Assembly (NCBI GenBank): GCA_045658305.1 | Contig: JAZOUT010000124.1 | Coordinates: 1 to 37,404, forward strand | Origin: Aphodosoma sp045658305 | Lineage (GTDB): Bacteria > Bacteroidota > Bacteroidia > Bacteroidales > Paludibacteraceae | Reading direction: 5' to 3' | DNA: 37,404 bases | Part shown: positions 30,740 through 37,404 of the stretch, piece after piece | Position numbering within the stretch: position 1 is the stretch's first letter | Layout: each line of letters starts with the position of its first letter | Made by a program: the position numbers and the translations under genes | The notes under the pieces: generated by a model | Seen by the model: the letters and a program-made list of their open reading frames with translations, nothing else | What the model was told of the DNA's origin: nothing | Database searches by the model: none

Positions 30740-32380
30740 ATGAAAAGAATTTTGAATATACTATTTTTTGCTTTAATTTTATTCCCATTGCAAGCAAAAA
30801 AGGATAAAAAATCAGAAGCAAACCAAGCTTTTGATGCAATGAAGCATATCGAGATATATAATAGCGTGTTGCGTGAGTTAGAAATAAATTATGTTGATAC
30901 ATTAAAACATGATAAATTGCTTAAGCTTGCGCTTGACAGAATGCTTTATGGGCTTGATCCTTACACATTCTATATTCCAGCATCTGACGAAGAGACTCTT
31001 AAGCGTCTTCGTTCAGGACAATATGGCGGCATAGGTTCAATAATTACTCTCGTTGATAATAAACCTCATCTTTCAGAACCATATTTAGGTATGCCTGCTC
31101 AAGCTAATGGCTTGCGTGCAGGAGATGAAATCCTTGAAATCGATGGCGTAAAATGCGAAGGTAAATCAATATCAGAGGTTAGCGATATGCTTCGTGGTAA
31201 ACCTCATACAGAGATAGTTATTAAAATACATCGTGAAGGAGAGAAGAAACCAATCACTAAGAAGTTTTTACGTGATATAATTCAAATGCCTACAGTGCCT
31301 TATTACGCCGAAGTTGCTGATGGTATAGGATATATTGTTATACTCGATTTTATTGATAGAACTGCTGCCGATTTTGAAAAAGCATTAGCAGAATTAGTTG
31401 ATAAACACACTATTAATAAACTTATTATTGATTTGCGAGGTAATGGTGGCGGATTGATTAGTCAAGCAGTTGACATTGCATCTTTGTTCCTGCCAAAAGG
31501 AACAGAAATTGTTTCTATGAAAGGACATCATCAAAGCAATAATGTAAGTTACAAAACAAAACGCGAACCTCTTTATCCTAATATGGAGTTATTATTTTTG
31601 GTTGATGGCAACACCGCATCATCATCCGAAATCCTTTCAGGAGCAATGCAAGATTTAGATAGAGCCTTCGTGCTTGGAGAGCGTACATTTGGCAAAGGTT
31701 TAGTCCAAAATGTCCGTGAATTACCCTACGATAGCTATCTTAAAGTAACAACCGCAAAATATTACCTCCCATCAGGGCGTTGCGTTCAAGCCATCGATTA
31801 TGCCAATCGTCAGAGTGGCACAACTCGTGTCATCCCCGATAGTCTTACAAAAGAGTTCAAAACGTTGAAAGGACGTATCGTGCGCGATGGCGGTGGAGTA
31901 ATGCCCGATTCAGTAATTAAAGAAGAAGCAAGTTATAACATATCAGGCTATTTGTACATAAAGAATTTGTATTTTAAATATGCAAATCGTTACGTGCTCG
32001 AACATCCGACAATTGCTTCTGCCGATGATTTCTGTTTGACAGATGAAGAATATACCGATTTTTGTGAATTTGTTGTTAAATCAGGATTTACTTATCGTCT
32101 CGAAAGTGAAAAATATCTTCAAGAACTAAAAGAAATGGTAAAAACAGAAGGATATGACCAAAAAACAGATTCACTTTTTACGCAACTCACCAATCTTTTA
32201 CAACCAAACGTAAAAGAAGATTTGACTCTATTCCGTGAAGATGTGCAAGAGATGCTCGAAATGGAAATCATAAAACGCTACTACTATCAAAAAGGAGCAA
32301 TAGCTTACTCTTTACGTTCTGATGAATGGTTGAAAATAGCAATAAATATCATTCAAAAAAATGCCGATAAAATACAATAA
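30740..32380 (+). CDS. S41 carboxy-terminal processing protease (CtpA-type)
   Basis: This 546-aa exported protease has a signal peptide (MKRILNILFFALILFPLQA), then a PDZ domain (about 95-170, GIGSIITLVDNK..., GLRAGDEILEIDGVKC). The S41 core contains LIIDLRGNGGGLISQAVDIASLFL and the catalytic pair Ser294 (in GNTASSSEI) and Lys319 (in GERTFGKG), spaced 25 residues as in Tsp/CtpA. The C-terminal extension (about 385-546) is helical. Such periplasmic enzymes trim or degrade proteins from their C-termini. It follows the J-domain gene by 2 bp. The next gene is 169 bp away across an 11-bp repeat tract. Confidence 0.92.
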   Translation: MKRILNILFFALILFPLQAKKDKKSEANQAFDAMKHIEIYNSVLRELEINYVDTLKHDKLLKLALDRMLYGLDPYTFYIPASDEETLKRLRSGQYGGIGSIITLVDNKPHLSEPYLGMPAQANGLRAGDEILEIDGVKCEGKSISEVSDMLRGKPHTEIVIKIHREGEKKPITKKFLRDIIQMPTVPYYAEVADGIGYIVILDFIDRTAADFEKALAELVDKHTINKLIIDLRGNGGGLISQAVDIASLFLPKGTEIVSMKGHHQSNNVSYKTKREPLYPNMELLFLVDGNTASSSEILSGAMQDLDRAFVLGERTFGKGLVQNVRELPYDSYLKVTTAKYYLPSGRCVQAIDYANRQSGTTRVIPDSLTKEFKTLKGRIVRDGGGVMPDSVIKEEASYNISGYLYIKNLYFKYANRYVLEHPTIASADDFCLTDEEYTDFCEFVVKSGFTYRLESEKYLQELKEMVKTEGYDQKTDSLFTQLTNLLQPNVKEDLTLFREDVQEMLEMEIIKRYYYQKGAIAYSLRSDEWLKIAINIIQKNADKIQ

Positions 32381-32407
32381 CCCCCACCCTCATTTAAATA
32401 TACTATA

Positions 32408-32450
32408 CAGCAACCTTCAAGCAACCTTCACCCTACCTTCAAAACACCCT
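32408..32450. repeat. 11-bp repeat of AAGCAACCTTC type
   Basis: Three 11-bp units (CAGCAACCTTC, AAGCAACCTTC, ACCCTACCTTC) and a partial fourth, in the spacer after the protease gene. The unit is shared with the 60-bp inverted repeats. Confidence 0.8.
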
Positions 32451-32549
32451 ATAAAATACAATAAGCCCCCCCAAAAAAGCATACTAAAAAATTTAAAAAA
32501 AACAATGCCGAATAGCAAGTCTCGCTACTCGCTACAGAATATCTAAAAT

Positions 32550-33968
32550 ATGAAACAACTCGAAGAACTTTTCGTTCAATACAAGCATTCCGCTCCTAAA
32601 AACATAGAGGAGTTGCCTTCTTCAGGCTCCAATCGTCGTTATTTTCGTTTAACTGCTGATGACAATTCAACCATAATTGGCGTTATGGGTACGTCTGAAG
32701 ATGAAAATATCGCATTCGTAAAAATAGCAGAACATTTCCGTCGTCAAGGACTACCTGTTCCTGAAGTGTATGGAATGTCGGAAGATAAGAAATTCTATAT
32801 TCAACAAGACCTTGGCGATGATATTCTCTTCAAAATGACTGAAAAAGGGCGTACATGTGGCTCATTTAATGAAGAAGAGCGTGAAATGTTGCGCAAAACA
32901 ATGGCAAAACTCCCATCTCTTCAATTCCTCGGAGCTGAAGGACTTGATTTTAATGTCTGCTATCCACAGCCAGAGTTCGATGAGCGAATGATTTCCTTTG
33001 ATTTAAACTATTTCAAATACTGTTTTCTTAAAGCTACAGGCATCGAGTTCTCTGAAATAAAGCTTGAAGATGACTTCCAACGAATGAGCGATATCCTCAT
33101 GCGTAGCACATCTGCCACATTCCTTTATCGTGACTTCCAATCACGCAATGTCATGTTCTATAACAACGAACCATATTTCATCGACTTCCAAGGTGGACGC
33201 AAAGGCCCTATCTATTATGACGTAGCATCATTCGTATGGCAAGCAAAAGCAAACTATTCGGAAGAGTTGCGTGAAGAGTTGTTGAAAACATATCTCGATG
33301 CGCTTCGTCAATATATGCCTGTCGATGAAACTTATTTCCGTCAGCAATTACGTCACTTTGTATTATTCCGCACATTACAAGTTCTTGGAACATACGGTTT
33401 TAGAGGCTATTTCGAGAAAAAACCACACTTCCTTCAATCTGTGCCTTTTGCAATAGACAATCTTCGTCGCTTGCTACGTGAGCCATTCAAAGAATACCCA
33501 TATCTTTCTCAAATACTTACCGAATTGACTCAAATGCGTCAGTTCTACGAAATGACACCAGAGCGCAAACTTCAAGTTAAAATCTATAGTTTTGCATATA
33601 AAAAGGGCATTCCAAACGATATGACAGGCAATGGAGGTGGATATGTTTTCGACTGTCGTGCAATCAACAATCCAGGTAAATACGAACATTATAAACACTT
33701 CACAGGACTTGATAAAGAGGTTGTTAAATTTCTTGAAGATGATGGCGAAGTGTTCAAATTCCTTGATAACGCTTACGAACTCGTAGATGCCCACGTACAG
33801 CGCTTCATCGAACGTAAATTTACAAATCTTATGGTAAGTTTTGGATGTACAGGAGGACAACACCGCTCAGTCTATTGTGCTGAACGATTAGCAGAACATC
33901 TAAACAAAAAATTTGATATAAAAATCAAAATAATCCACCGCGAACAAGACATCGAAAAAGAACTCTAA
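32550..33968 (+). CDS. AmgK-type sugar kinase fused to a RapZ C-terminal domain
   Basis: This 472-aa protein has two parts. Residues 1-330 are an aminoglycoside-phosphotransferase-fold kinase like AmgK, which makes MurNAc- or GlcNAc-1-phosphate. The substrate-anchoring GSNRRYFRL (about 26-34), the catalytic loop YRDFQSRNVMF (Asp195, Asn200; Tyr replaces the more common His) and FIDFQGGRKGP (metal-binding Asp) are visible. Residues about 345-472 match the RapZ C-terminal domain, including GCTGGQHRSVYCAERLAEHL (432-451). In RapZ this domain senses glucosamine-6-phosphate. RapZ's own N-terminal P-loop NTPase is absent. The MurU-type gene lies 110 bp downstream, which supports a cell-wall sugar salvage role. 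No promoter is clear. Confidence 0.82.
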   Translation: MKQLEELFVQYKHSAPKNIEELPSSGSNRRYFRLTADDNSTIIGVMGTSEDENIAFVKIAEHFRRQGLPVPEVYGMSEDKKFYIQQDLGDDILFKMTEKGRTCGSFNEEEREMLRKTMAKLPSLQFLGAEGLDFNVCYPQPEFDERMISFDLNYFKYCFLKATGIEFSEIKLEDDFQRMSDILMRSTSATFLYRDFQSRNVMFYNNEPYFIDFQGGRKGPIYYDVASFVWQAKANYSEELREELLKTYLDALRQYMPVDETYFRQQLRHFVLFRTLQVLGTYGFRGYFEKKPHFLQSVPFAIDNLRRLLREPFKEYPYLSQILTELTQMRQFYEMTPERKLQVKIYSFAYKKGIPNDMTGNGGGYVFDCRAINNPGKYEHYKHFTGLDKEVVKFLEDDGEVFKFLDNAYELVDAHVQRFIERKFTNLMVSFGCTGGQHRSVYCAERLAEHLNKKFDIKIKIIHREQDIEKEL

Positions 33969-33974
33969 TTTAAT

Positions 33975-34023
33975 GAGGAGTTAAAAATTAGGAGTTAGGA
34001 ATGAGGAATTAGGAGTTAAATGA
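33975..34023. repeat. Heptamer repeat of TAGGAGT type
   Basis: Seven 7-bp units (GAGGAGT, TAAAAAT, TAGGAGT, TAGGAAT, GAGGAAT, TAGGAGT, TAAATGA) begin 6 bp after the kinase-RapZ stop codon. Confidence 0.8.
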
Positions 34024-34032
34024 TTTAATTTT

Positions 34033-34074
34033 CAATTCTCAATTCTCAACTCTCAATTCTCAACTCTCAACTTT
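34033..34074. repeat. Heptamer repeat of CAATTCT/CAACTCT type
   Basis: Six 7-bp units (CAATTCT, CAATTCT, CAACTCT, CAATTCT, CAACTCT, CAACTTT) reach to within 5 bp of the MurU-type start. With the preceding array they fill nearly the whole spacer; the two units are close to reverse complements, so the spacer RNA could form a long hairpin. Confidence 0.85.
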
Positions 34075-34078
34075 ATAT

Positions 34079-34828
34079 ATGTTTCCCGAAGGAGAAATAC
34101 AAGCGTTTATATTTGCAGCGGGTTTAGGCACTCGCCTTAGACCTATTACCGACACAATGCCGAAAGCATTAGTGCCAATCGCAGGTCGTCCATTGATAGA
34201 GCATGTCATCGAATCATTGCAATGTCAAGGAGTTAACGATTTTATTGTGAATGTTCATCATTTTGCAGAACAAGTAGAGGAATATCTTGCTGAGCGTAGC
34301 GATTTTGGCTCATTGGCAATATCTGACGAGCGCGATCTGTTGCGTGAAACAGGTGGCGCAATCAAGCATGCCGAACCATTATTCAATGGCAACCCATTCG
34401 TTGTGCACAATGTGGATATTATAAGTAATGTGGACTTGCAAAATCTCTTATCAATGCACAAAGAAACATCTTTGGCAACCCTATTGGTAAGTGACCGCAA
34501 AACCCAACGTTATCTACTATTCAACGATGATATGCGACTCGTAGGTTGGACCAACATTGCAACAGGCGAAGTAAAATCACCTTATAAAGACTTAGATGTC
34601 AATAATTGTCGTAAATACGCATTTTCTGGTATTCACGTCATAGAGCCACGTATTTGTCAATTGATGCACGATTGGCCCGAAAAATTCTCAATCATAGATT
34701 TCTATCTCGATGTGTTGGCAGAACAAGAGATATATGGCGTAGTACAAGATAATCTTCGTATGATAGATGTGGGTAAACTCAATTCTCTCGATGATGCCGA
34801 AAAACTCCTTGACGAACTAAAAGACTAA
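34079..34828 (+). CDS. murU: MurU-type sugar-1-phosphate nucleotidyltransferase
   Basis: This 249-aa enzyme has the nucleotidyltransferase signature FAAGLGTRLRPITDTMPKAL (about 12-31: GxGTR phosphate loop and the PK motif), then RPLIEHVIESL, a DII metal site (VHNVDIISNVDL, about 111-122) and FSGIHVIEPRI. It is close to MurU, which makes UDP-MurNAc from MurNAc-1-phosphate, and to hexose/mannose-1-phosphate transferases. The AmgK-like kinase upstream favours MurU: together they bypass de novo UDP-MurNAc synthesis, as in the AmgK-MurU recycling route of Pseudomonas. The symbol is given on that basis and is moderately sure. It lacks the acyltransferase domain of GlmU. Confidence 0.75.
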   Translation: MFPEGEIQAFIFAAGLGTRLRPITDTMPKALVPIAGRPLIEHVIESLQCQGVNDFIVNVHHFAEQVEEYLAERSDFGSLAISDERDLLRETGGAIKHAEPLFNGNPFVVHNVDIISNVDLQNLLSMHKETSLATLLVSDRKTQRYLLFNDDMRLVGWTNIATGEVKSPYKDLDVNNCRKYAFSGIHVIEPRICQLMHDWPEKFSIIDFYLDVLAEQEIYGVVQDNLRMIDVGKLNSLDDAEKLLDELKD

Positions 34829-34879
34829 TTTTAATTTAAAATTTGAAAGTTTAAATTTGAAAGTTACAATTTTCTTTTA

Positions 34880-34911
34880 ACTTTCAGCTTTCAGTTTTCA
34901 GCTTTCAACTT
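34880..34911. repeat. Heptamer repeat of GCTTTCA type
   Basis: Four 7-bp units (ACTTTCA, GCTTTCA, GTTTTCA, GCTTTCA) and a partial fifth end 2 bp before the TatD start codon. Confidence 0.8.
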
Positions 34912-34913
34912 GT

Positions 34914-35681
34914 ATGATTGACACCCATTCTCATATTTATGATCCTGACTTCGATTCTGACAGAACTGAAGTTGTTAATCGTGCATTGGAGGCAGGAGTT
35001 GAAAAAGTTCTATTAGCCAATGTAGATGCCTCAACAATCGAGCCTATGATACAATGTCATAAACAATATCCCGATTTTACGGCAATGGCTATGGGTCTGC
35101 ATCCTACAAGTGTAAAAGAGGATTGGCAAACTGAATTACGTGATATCGAAGATGCTCTTCGGGGAGGGGATAAATATTTATCGATAGGCGAGATAGGACT
35201 TGATTTATATTGGGATAAAACATTTATTGCCGAACAAGAGAAAGTCCTTGAACAACAACTCGATTGGGCAATATCACTTGATTTACCCGTGATATTACAC
35301 ATTCGTAAAGCACATGCCGAAACATTCAAGGTTCTAAACAAATTCAAAGGAAAAACAATGCGTGGTGTATTTCATTGTTTTGGAGGAGGTATTGAAGAGG
35401 CAAAAAAAGCAGTTGATATGGGTTTCTTGTTGGGAATAGGAGGGGTAGTAACTTATAAAAATTCCAATTTAGGTGAAGTTATTGAACCAATAGGAATTAA
35501 TCATATTTTGCTCGAAACCGATGCCCCGTATCTTTCTCCTGTTCCTAATCGAGGTAAACGAAATGAACCATCTAATTTGGTTTATGTTAGAGACCATTTA
35601 TCATCAATTTTTCACAAAAATCCTCAAAAAATCGACGAAATAACAACCCGAAATGCACGGCAATTATTTAATTTTGATTAA
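34914..35681 (+). CDS. TatD-family metal-dependent hydrolase
   Basis: This 255-aa TIM-barrel protein begins MIDTHSHIYDPDF, with metal ligands His5 and His7. It has the family motifs GLHPTSV, YLSIGEIGLDLYW (with the metal-bridging Glu), PVILHIRKAH, FHCFGGG and LLETDAPYLSPVPNRGKRNEPSNL near the end. Family members are 3'-5' exonucleases or deoxyribonucleases in DNA repair and decay; the physiological substrate is often unclear. The length is normal. The gene follows the MurU-type gene with an 85-bp heptamer-rich spacer and no terminator. The 271-bp gap after it has no gene; it holds the weak ExbB promoter and a leader hairpin. Confidence 0.92.
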   Translation: MIDTHSHIYDPDFDSDRTEVVNRALEAGVEKVLLANVDASTIEPMIQCHKQYPDFTAMAMGLHPTSVKEDWQTELRDIEDALRGGDKYLSIGEIGLDLYWDKTFIAEQEKVLEQQLDWAISLDLPVILHIRKAHAETFKVLNKFKGKTMRGVFHCFGGGIEEAKKAVDMGFLLGIGGVVTYKNSNLGEVIEPIGINHILLETDAPYLSPVPNRGKRNEPSNLVYVRDHLSSIFHKNPQKIDEITTRNARQLFNFD

Positions 35682-35822
35682 AAAAATAGTTCAAAAGGAT
35701 TGAAAAAACGTGAATTAACAAGAAAATCAATTTGCTTTTCGTTGAAAATCAATGTTTTTGGCAAACAGTAAAAAATAGGTAAAAAAAATCCTAAAAATTA
35801 GTGCTTAATTCATGATTTTTTG

Positions 35823-35871
35823 TTAATTTGCAACCGATTTTGGAATGTTGCATAATATAGGCATATTATGC
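35823..35871 (+). promoter_or_regulatory. Probable ExbB operon promoter and leader hairpin
   Basis: TTAATTTG (35823-35830) is a one-mismatch -7 box. Shortly after it, GCATAATA (35850-35857) pairs with TATTATGC (35864-35871). The leader to the ATG at 35953 is over 100 nt, longer than at other genes here. No firm -33 box was found. Confidence 0.45.
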
Positions 35872-35952
35872 TCGTTTTGGTGTAAAAAAAAGAAGGAAAA
35901 TAAACATAAAATAATTAACTAAATATTAACTTAAAAAAACAAAAAAACAACA

Positions 35953-36771
35953 ATGAAAAAATTCTTTGCAATGATGACTGTTGTAGCATTCCTTGGTTTT
36001 GGTGCTGCAAACGTTATGGCTCAAGAAGCTGAAGCTCCTGTAGCAAACGACACAACAACTGAAGCTGTAGTAGAAGAAGCTACTCCTGCAGTTGAAGAAG
36101 CTGCTGTAGTAGAAGAAGTAGCTGCTACAACTGAAGAACAATCTATGTATCAAGTTCTCAAAATCAAATTCATCGAGGGTGGTGCTGGTTTCATGTCTCT
36201 CGTAGTATTCTGTTTGATTTTCGGTCTTGCTCTTTCTATTGAGCGTATCATTTATTTGAACCTTGCTAACGTAAACACTAACAAACTTCTCAAACGTATT
36301 GATGAAGCTTGGGCTAAAGGTGGCGTTGAAGCTGCTCTCGAAATCTGCCGCAATACTCGTGGTCCTATTGCATCTATCTTCTATCAAGGTCTTTCTCGTT
36401 ACGATGAAGGTGTTGAAGTAGTTGAAAAATCAGTTGCTTCTTACGGTTCAGTTCAACTTGGTCTTCTCGAACGCAACCTCTCTTGGATTTCTCTCTTCAT
36501 TGGTCTTTCTTCAATGTTAGGTTTCTTGGGTACTATCGTAGGTATGATTCAAGCATTCGACAAAATCCAACAAGTAGGTGATATGTCTGCTTCAGTTGTA
36601 GCTGGTGGTATCAAAGTTGCGTTGTTGACAACTCTCCTCGGTCTTGTTGTTGCTATGATTCTTCAAGTATTCTATAACTATCTTCTTGCTCGTATCGACT
36701 CTATCGTTACTGATATGGAAGATTCTTCTATCTCTTTGCTTGATATCGTAGTTAAATATTCAAAAAAATAA
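35953..36771 (+). CDS. ExbB/TolQ-family proton channel protein
   Basis: This 272-aa protein has a signal-like N-terminal segment (MKKFFAMMTVVAFLGFGAANVMAQ) and then an acidic Ala/Glu/Val linker (about 25-62). The MotA/TolQ/ExbB core follows: a membrane segment FMSLVVFCLIFGLALSIERI (about 79-98), a cytoplasmic loop, and two more membrane segments containing SMLGFLGTIVGMIQAF (about 195-210) and GGIKVALLTTLLGLVVAMI (about 218-236), where the family's proton-path residues lie. With ExbD it powers TonB-dependent outer-membrane transport by proton motive force. The A/T/G-C balance suggests high expression. An added N-terminal extension is common in Bacteroidota ExbB. It is first in an operon. Confidence 0.9.
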   Translation: MKKFFAMMTVVAFLGFGAANVMAQEAEAPVANDTTTEAVVEEATPAVEEAAVVEEVAATTEEQSMYQVLKIKFIEGGAGFMSLVVFCLIFGLALSIERIIYLNLANVNTNKLLKRIDEAWAKGGVEAALEICRNTRGPIASIFYQGLSRYDEGVEVVEKSVASYGSVQLGLLERNLSWISLFIGLSSMLGFLGTIVGMIQAFDKIQQVGDMSASVVAGGIKVALLTTLLGLVVAMILQVFYNYLLARIDSIVTDMEDSSISLLDIVVKYSKK

Positions 36772-36781
36772 TTGATCTACC

Positions 36782-37261
36782 ATGAATAAATTTATTGAAA
36801 AATTGCCTAAATTCACCTTGTGGGCACTATTTGCTGTCTCATTGGTGATTGCAGGTTTCTTTATCTTTGGCGGACAAACTGAAGTTGAGGGCAATGGTGG
36901 AGAATTATTGTCAACTCCAGTTTACACAGGGCTATTCCTCAACTGGACATACGCTCTCTTTGCTATCGCAGTTATTGCGACTCTTGTTGCGTCTGTGTTC
37001 ACTTTTGTAACAAACTTCCGCAAAAACCCTAAAAAAGGTATCGGAACACTTGCAGTTTTGGTTGTATTTGCTCTCGTATTTGTAATTTCTTGGGTTATTG
37101 GTTCTCCTGAAAAACTCGAAATTATCGGTTACGAAGGTACTGACAACGTTGGTTTTTGGGCTCAATATGCTGATATGTGTATGTATGCAACTATCATTTT
37201 TGCATCTGCAACTATCCTTGCTTTGTTAGGCTCAACATTGTATTCTAAAATTAAAGGTTAA
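36782..37261 (+). CDS. Membrane protein of the ExbB-ExbD operon
   Basis: This 159-aa protein has about four membrane segments (around 13-32, 53-77, 88-108 and 132-153) and no recognised catalytic motif. It starts 10 bp after the ExbB stop and ends 24 bp before the ExbD-like start. Bacteroidota often carry an unnamed small membrane protein in this position, so a helper role in the proton-channel complex is a reasonable inference. Nothing in the sequence proves it. Confidence 0.75.
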   Translation: MNKFIEKLPKFTLWALFAVSLVIAGFFIFGGQTEVEGNGGELLSTPVYTGLFLNWTYALFAIAVIATLVASVFTFVTNFRKNPKKGIGTLAVLVVFALVFVISWVIGSPEKLEIIGYEGTDNVGFWAQYADMCMYATIIFASATILALLGSTLYSKIKG

Positions 37262-37285
37262 TTCCTTGTTATAAAAACGAGAAAA

Positions 37286-37404
37286 ATGGCTAATAAAAGA
37301 AAATTACCTGAAATTAATGCGAGTCAAATGGCTGACATCTCGTTCTTGCTTTTGATTTTCTGGCTTTGTTCTACAACAATGTCAACCGATCAAGGTCTTT
37401 CTCG
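37286..37404 (+). CDS. ExbD/TolR-family protein, N-terminal part
   Basis: The visible 39 codons read MANKRKLPEINASQMADISF, then LLLIFWLCSTTMSTDQGLS: a short cytoplasmic part and one membrane helix with the conserved Asp (D17) that carries protons in the ExbD/TolR family. The gene runs off the right edge. It is third in the ExbB operon, after the small membrane protein. Confidence 0.85.
   Translation, partial: MANKRKLPEINASQMADISFLLLIFWLCSTTMSTDQGLS

Noticed and set aside
32361..32546. 61-aa reading frame overlapping the protease end
   Set aside because: Low-complexity Pro/Asn/Lys sequence from the 11-bp repeat spacer, without signal or family features.
35850..35871. dif-like palindrome GCATAATA/TATTATGC
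   Set aside because: The spacing between the ATAA and TTAT arms is 10 bp rather than about 6, and it lies far from the composition switch, so it is treated as a leader hairpin.

Overview
The window looks like a low-GC member of the Bacteroidota, probably order Bacteroidales. Promoters have the phylum-specific TTG-N19/20-TAnnTTTG form, with no clear Shine-Dalgarno sequences. Several exported proteins end in type IX secretion (T9SS) type A sorting domains. The ExbB-hypothetical-ExbD order, the HU-CCDC81/SPOR protein and the ptb/buk pair also fit.

Layout. 1-3757 is mostly minus-strand housekeeping: the start of rpsP, an HU/SPOR membrane protein, an AlkD-like protein, an RluA-type pseudouridine synthase and an FtsB/DivIC-like protein, with a plus-strand tRNA-His between them. 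3758-4399 has no protein gene. It holds an 11-bp tandem repeat and a strongly structured RNA with its own promoter, possibly 6S-like. 4400-5676 has three small AT-rich unknown genes, two of them lipoproteins. 5810-8521 is a topoisomerase IV A-subunit gene, followed by a small secreted TonB-C-like protein. 9353-12756 encodes phosphate butyryltransferase and butyrate kinase, split by two paralogous outer-membrane barrels.

12852-29603 is the unusual part: about 17 kb of tandem paralogues of two families of secreted proteins. Family A (about 500 aa, propeller-like, T9SS sorting domain) and family B (about 710-940 aa, repeated OB-like domains, T9SS-like tail) are ordered A1-B1-A2-A3-B2-A4-B3-B4. 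A perfect 60-bp inverted repeat brackets B1-A2. A2 is a patchwork of A1-like and A3-like sequence. Strand composition flips from T/G-rich to A/C-rich within the array. Function is unknown; cell-surface or secreted delivery is the safest inference.

29991-37404 returns to conserved genes: a TerB/J-domain protein and an S41 protease, an AmgK-type sugar kinase fused to a RapZ C-terminal domain followed by a MurU-type nucleotidyltransferase (probable cell-wall sugar salvage), a TatD hydrolase, and the start of an ExbB/ExbD operon.

Throughout, spacers and some coding regions carry short tandem repeats of 7-bp or 11-bp period with different unit sequences. Some touch stop codons, one supplies a promoter -33 box, and others form parts of proteins.
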